Shown in pieces: positions 58,438-59,944 of a stretch of DNA of 59,944 nt. The notes under the pieces were generated by a model, which was given only the letters and a program-made list of their open reading frames with translations, had not been told where the DNA came from and did not search any database. The translations under genes were made by a program, and so were the position numbers. Each line of letters begins with the position of its first letter. Positions within the stretch are counted from its first letter, which is position 1. The stretch is from Actinomycetota bacterium (GTDB lineage: Bacteria > Actinomycetota > CADDZG01 > WHSQ01): positions 1 to 59,944 of the forward strand of contig WHSQ01000011.1 of the NCBI GenBank assembly GCA_009380005.1, written 5' to 3'.

Positions 58438-59757
58438 ATGCTCGTTTCGGTCGGGCGAACGTTCGATTCGCTCCGGGTACGCAACTACAGACTGTTCTTC
58501 TTCGGGCAGATCCTGTCGTGGAGCGGCACCTGGATGCAGTGGGTCGCCCAAGCCTGGCTGATCCTCCGCCTGACCGACAGTGGTCTCGCCCTCGGGATGG
58601 TGACCGCGTTGCAGTGGCTTCCGGTCCTGCTGTTCGGGGCGTGGGCCGGCGTGGTGGCCGATCGCTTCGACAAGCGTCGCATCCTCTTGGCGACCAATGT
58701 TTCGTCTGCGGTGTTGTCGCTCGCACTTGGGATCGCGACCGTCGCCGGCTTCGTCGATCTGTGGCTCGTGATAGCGATCGCGGTCGTGCTCGGGATCGTC
58801 ACCGCGATCGACAACCCCACGCGCCAGACGTTCACGATGGAGCTCGTGGGCCGTGACCGCCTCGCGAACGCGGTGAGTCTGAACACCGCTACTTTCACCA
58901 TCGCCCGCGTCGCCGGTCCGGCGATCGCAGGACTCTTGATCGCATGGGTCGACGTTGGTCCCGTCTTCGTGATCAACGCCTTGTCCTTCGTGCCTGTGAC
59001 CCTCGGGCTGCTTGCGATGAGGCAGGACGAGTTGCGGCCGACGCCTCGCGCCCAACGCGCGCGCGGTCAGGTGCGTGAAGGCCTCCGATACGCATCGAGC
59101 ACGCCGATCCTGAGGACCCTCCTGACCGTCATGGCCGTCGTGGGGACGCTGCAGTACAACTTCCACATACTGATCTCGCTGCTCGCCAAGAACACGTTCG
59201 GTGGCGATGCACGGGAGTTCGGCCTCCTCGGCGCGGTACTGGGTGGCGGCATGCTGCTGGGATCGTTGGCGAGCGCCGCGGTGGGCCGTAACGGTCGCCG
59301 GCTGCTGGTCGGCGCGGGGACGGCGCTGGGCCTCTGCTCGCTCCTGGTCGCGGCGGCGCCGAACATCTACGTCGCGGGAGCCATCATGGTCCCTCTCGGG
59401 ATGGCATCCATGCTGTTCCTGACCACGATGAACTCGACGTTGCAGCTGAACTCTTCGGACGAGATGCGTGGCCGGGTCATGGCCCTCTACTTCGTCCTCT
59501 TCCTGGGCAGTACCCCGATCGGCGCTCCCATCATCGGCTGGGTCGCCGAAGCGTTCGACCCTCGTGCCGCACTTGCCCTGGGCGGGGTGGCGACGCTCGG
59601 CGCCATGACGTACGCGGCCGTGAAGTTGCTCCGCCGATCTCCGGCTCCTGCGGCGGAGCGGATGGTTGTATCGGGCGATGACCACGACGACATCGAAGCC
59701 GTCGAGACCGACCCCATCGACGAACGAGAGCCGGTCCCCACAGCCGACCGCTTGTAG
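58438..59757 (+). CDS. MFS transporter, EntS-like exporter
   Basis: 439 residues with 10-12 hydrophobic segments. RNYRLFFFGQILSWSGTWMQWVAQAWLILRLT, the WAGVVADRFDKRRILLATN loop A motif, DNPTRQTFTMELVGRDRLANAVSL and GMASMLFLTTMNSTLQLNSSDEMRGRVMALYF fit the MFS-3/EntS branch (exporters of siderophores or drugs). A soluble acidic C-terminal tail of about 35 residues follows the last helix. ATG after AAGGAAGG. Substrate unknown. Confidence 0.85.
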   Translation: MLVSVGRTFDSLRVRNYRLFFFGQILSWSGTWMQWVAQAWLILRLTDSGLALGMVTALQWLPVLLFGAWAGVVADRFDKRRILLATNVSSAVLSLALGIATVAGFVDLWLVIAIAVVLGIVTAIDNPTRQTFTMELVGRDRLANAVSLNTATFTIARVAGPAIAGLLIAWVDVGPVFVINALSFVPVTLGLLAMRQDELRPTPRAQRARGQVREGLRYASSTPILRTLLTVMAVVGTLQYNFHILISLLAKNTFGGDAREFGLLGAVLGGGMLLGSLASAAVGRNGRRLLVGAGTALGLCSLLVAAAPNIYVAGAIMVPLGMASMLFLTTMNSTLQLNSSDEMRGRVMALYFVLFLGSTPIGAPIIGWVAEAFDPRAALALGGVATLGAMTYAAVKLLRRSPAPAAERMVVSGDDHDDIEAVETDPIDEREPVPTADRL

Positions 59758-59863
59758 GACCGACTTCAGCACCATCTGCGGCGAGTGCGGCACCGACATG
59801 CGTCCGATCCACGGTCACTACGAATGCCCGGCCTGCGGCTGGCGCGACTCCTGCTGCTTCTGA
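59678..59863 (+). CDS. Small zinc-ribbon protein
   Basis: The end of this frame, STICGECGTDMRPIHGHYECPACGWRDSCCF, has two CxxC pairs of a rubredoxin-like zinc ribbon; similar short actinobacterial proteins are known from memory without a function. The only ATG start (59678) lies 80 bases inside the MFS gene and lacks a ribosome site, so the true start is uncertain and could be non-canonical or later. Confidence 0.55.
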   Translation: MTTTTSKPSRPTPSTNESRSPQPTACRTDFSTICGECGTDMRPIHGHYECPACGWRDSCCF

Positions 59864-59889
59864 CCCGCCCCCGCTCCCGTGATCGGCCC

Positions 59890-59936
59890 GGCTCTCCCGC
59901 GGCGACGATCCTCGTCCGGTTGGACACGCCACGTGC
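59890..59936 (-). repeat. Right copy of 47-bp terminal inverted repeat
   Basis: Exact reverse complement of 1-47, 8 bp from the window end. See the left copy; no gene lies between here and the end. Confidence 0.85.
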
Positions 59937-59944
59937 CGCACGGC

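Overview
This window looks like a complete contig from an uncultured, high-GC member of the Actinomycetota. Three things support that. The order str - S10 - spc - alpha, then rplM-rpsI, then glmM-glmS-nnr-alr-tsaE-tsaB-rimI-tsaD-groES-groEL and guaB3 is the backbone known from mycobacteria and relatives. Heme is made by the coproporphyrin route ending in HemQ. Promoters are of the TTGNNN - 17/18 bp - TANNNT type, and some transcripts look leaderless. The exact class cannot be told from this sequence.

Layout: 1-476 is a terminal repeat, a promoter and a long leader. 477-17040 is one tightly overlapped + strand run (rpsL to map) encoding 26 ribosomal proteins or elongation factors, SecY, adenylate kinase and methionine aminopeptidase. 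A second promoter with an attenuator-like hairpin drives infA to rplQ and truA (17082-21463). rplM-rpsI have their own promoter (21585-22587). 22661-32628 is an accessory block on the minus strand: a VOC protein and aconitase, a truncated cyclopropane synthase remnant, a lipoprotein behind a promoter/operator, the heme genes hemE-hemH-hemG-hemQ, a small membrane protein and an acetyltransferase. 32759-44820 carries glmM, a glmS ribozyme plus glmS, nnr, alr, a hydrolase, an M29 peptidase, a family-4 uracil-DNA glycosylase and the t6A genes tsaE-tsaB-rimI-tsaD. 44939-47438 is an orphan receiver and CIRCE-controlled groES-groEL. 47509-55836 holds an M23 endopeptidase, a candidate small RNA, an unknown two-domain protein, a sulfate-activation cluster (sat, AlkP-superfamily hydrolase, cysC, PHP phosphatase), two acetyltransferases and a lysozyme-like wall protein. 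56033-59863 has gmd, guaB3, an MFS exporter and a zinc-ribbon protein.

Most striking non-coding signals: a glmS ribozyme with all core motifs; a family of about 49-bp dumbbell palindromes in at least three full copies plus two relatives, one of which supplies the stop codon of truA; a perfect CRP-type palindrome upstream of the lysozyme-like gene; a perfect CIRCE box; a compact promoter - 53-nt fold - U-tract unit that may be a new RNA; and a 47-bp exact inverted repeat at the two contig ends. Two genes, truA and hemE, have no ATG/GTG/TTG at their conserved N-termini and seem to start at CTG and ATC.

Functionally the window is mostly housekeeping: translation, secretion, tRNA t6A modification, chaperonin, amino sugar and D-alanine supply for the cell wall, heme and NAD(P)H repair. 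The sulfate-activation/PHP cluster is the clearest accessory metabolic module; it could make PAPS and remove the by-product PAP.
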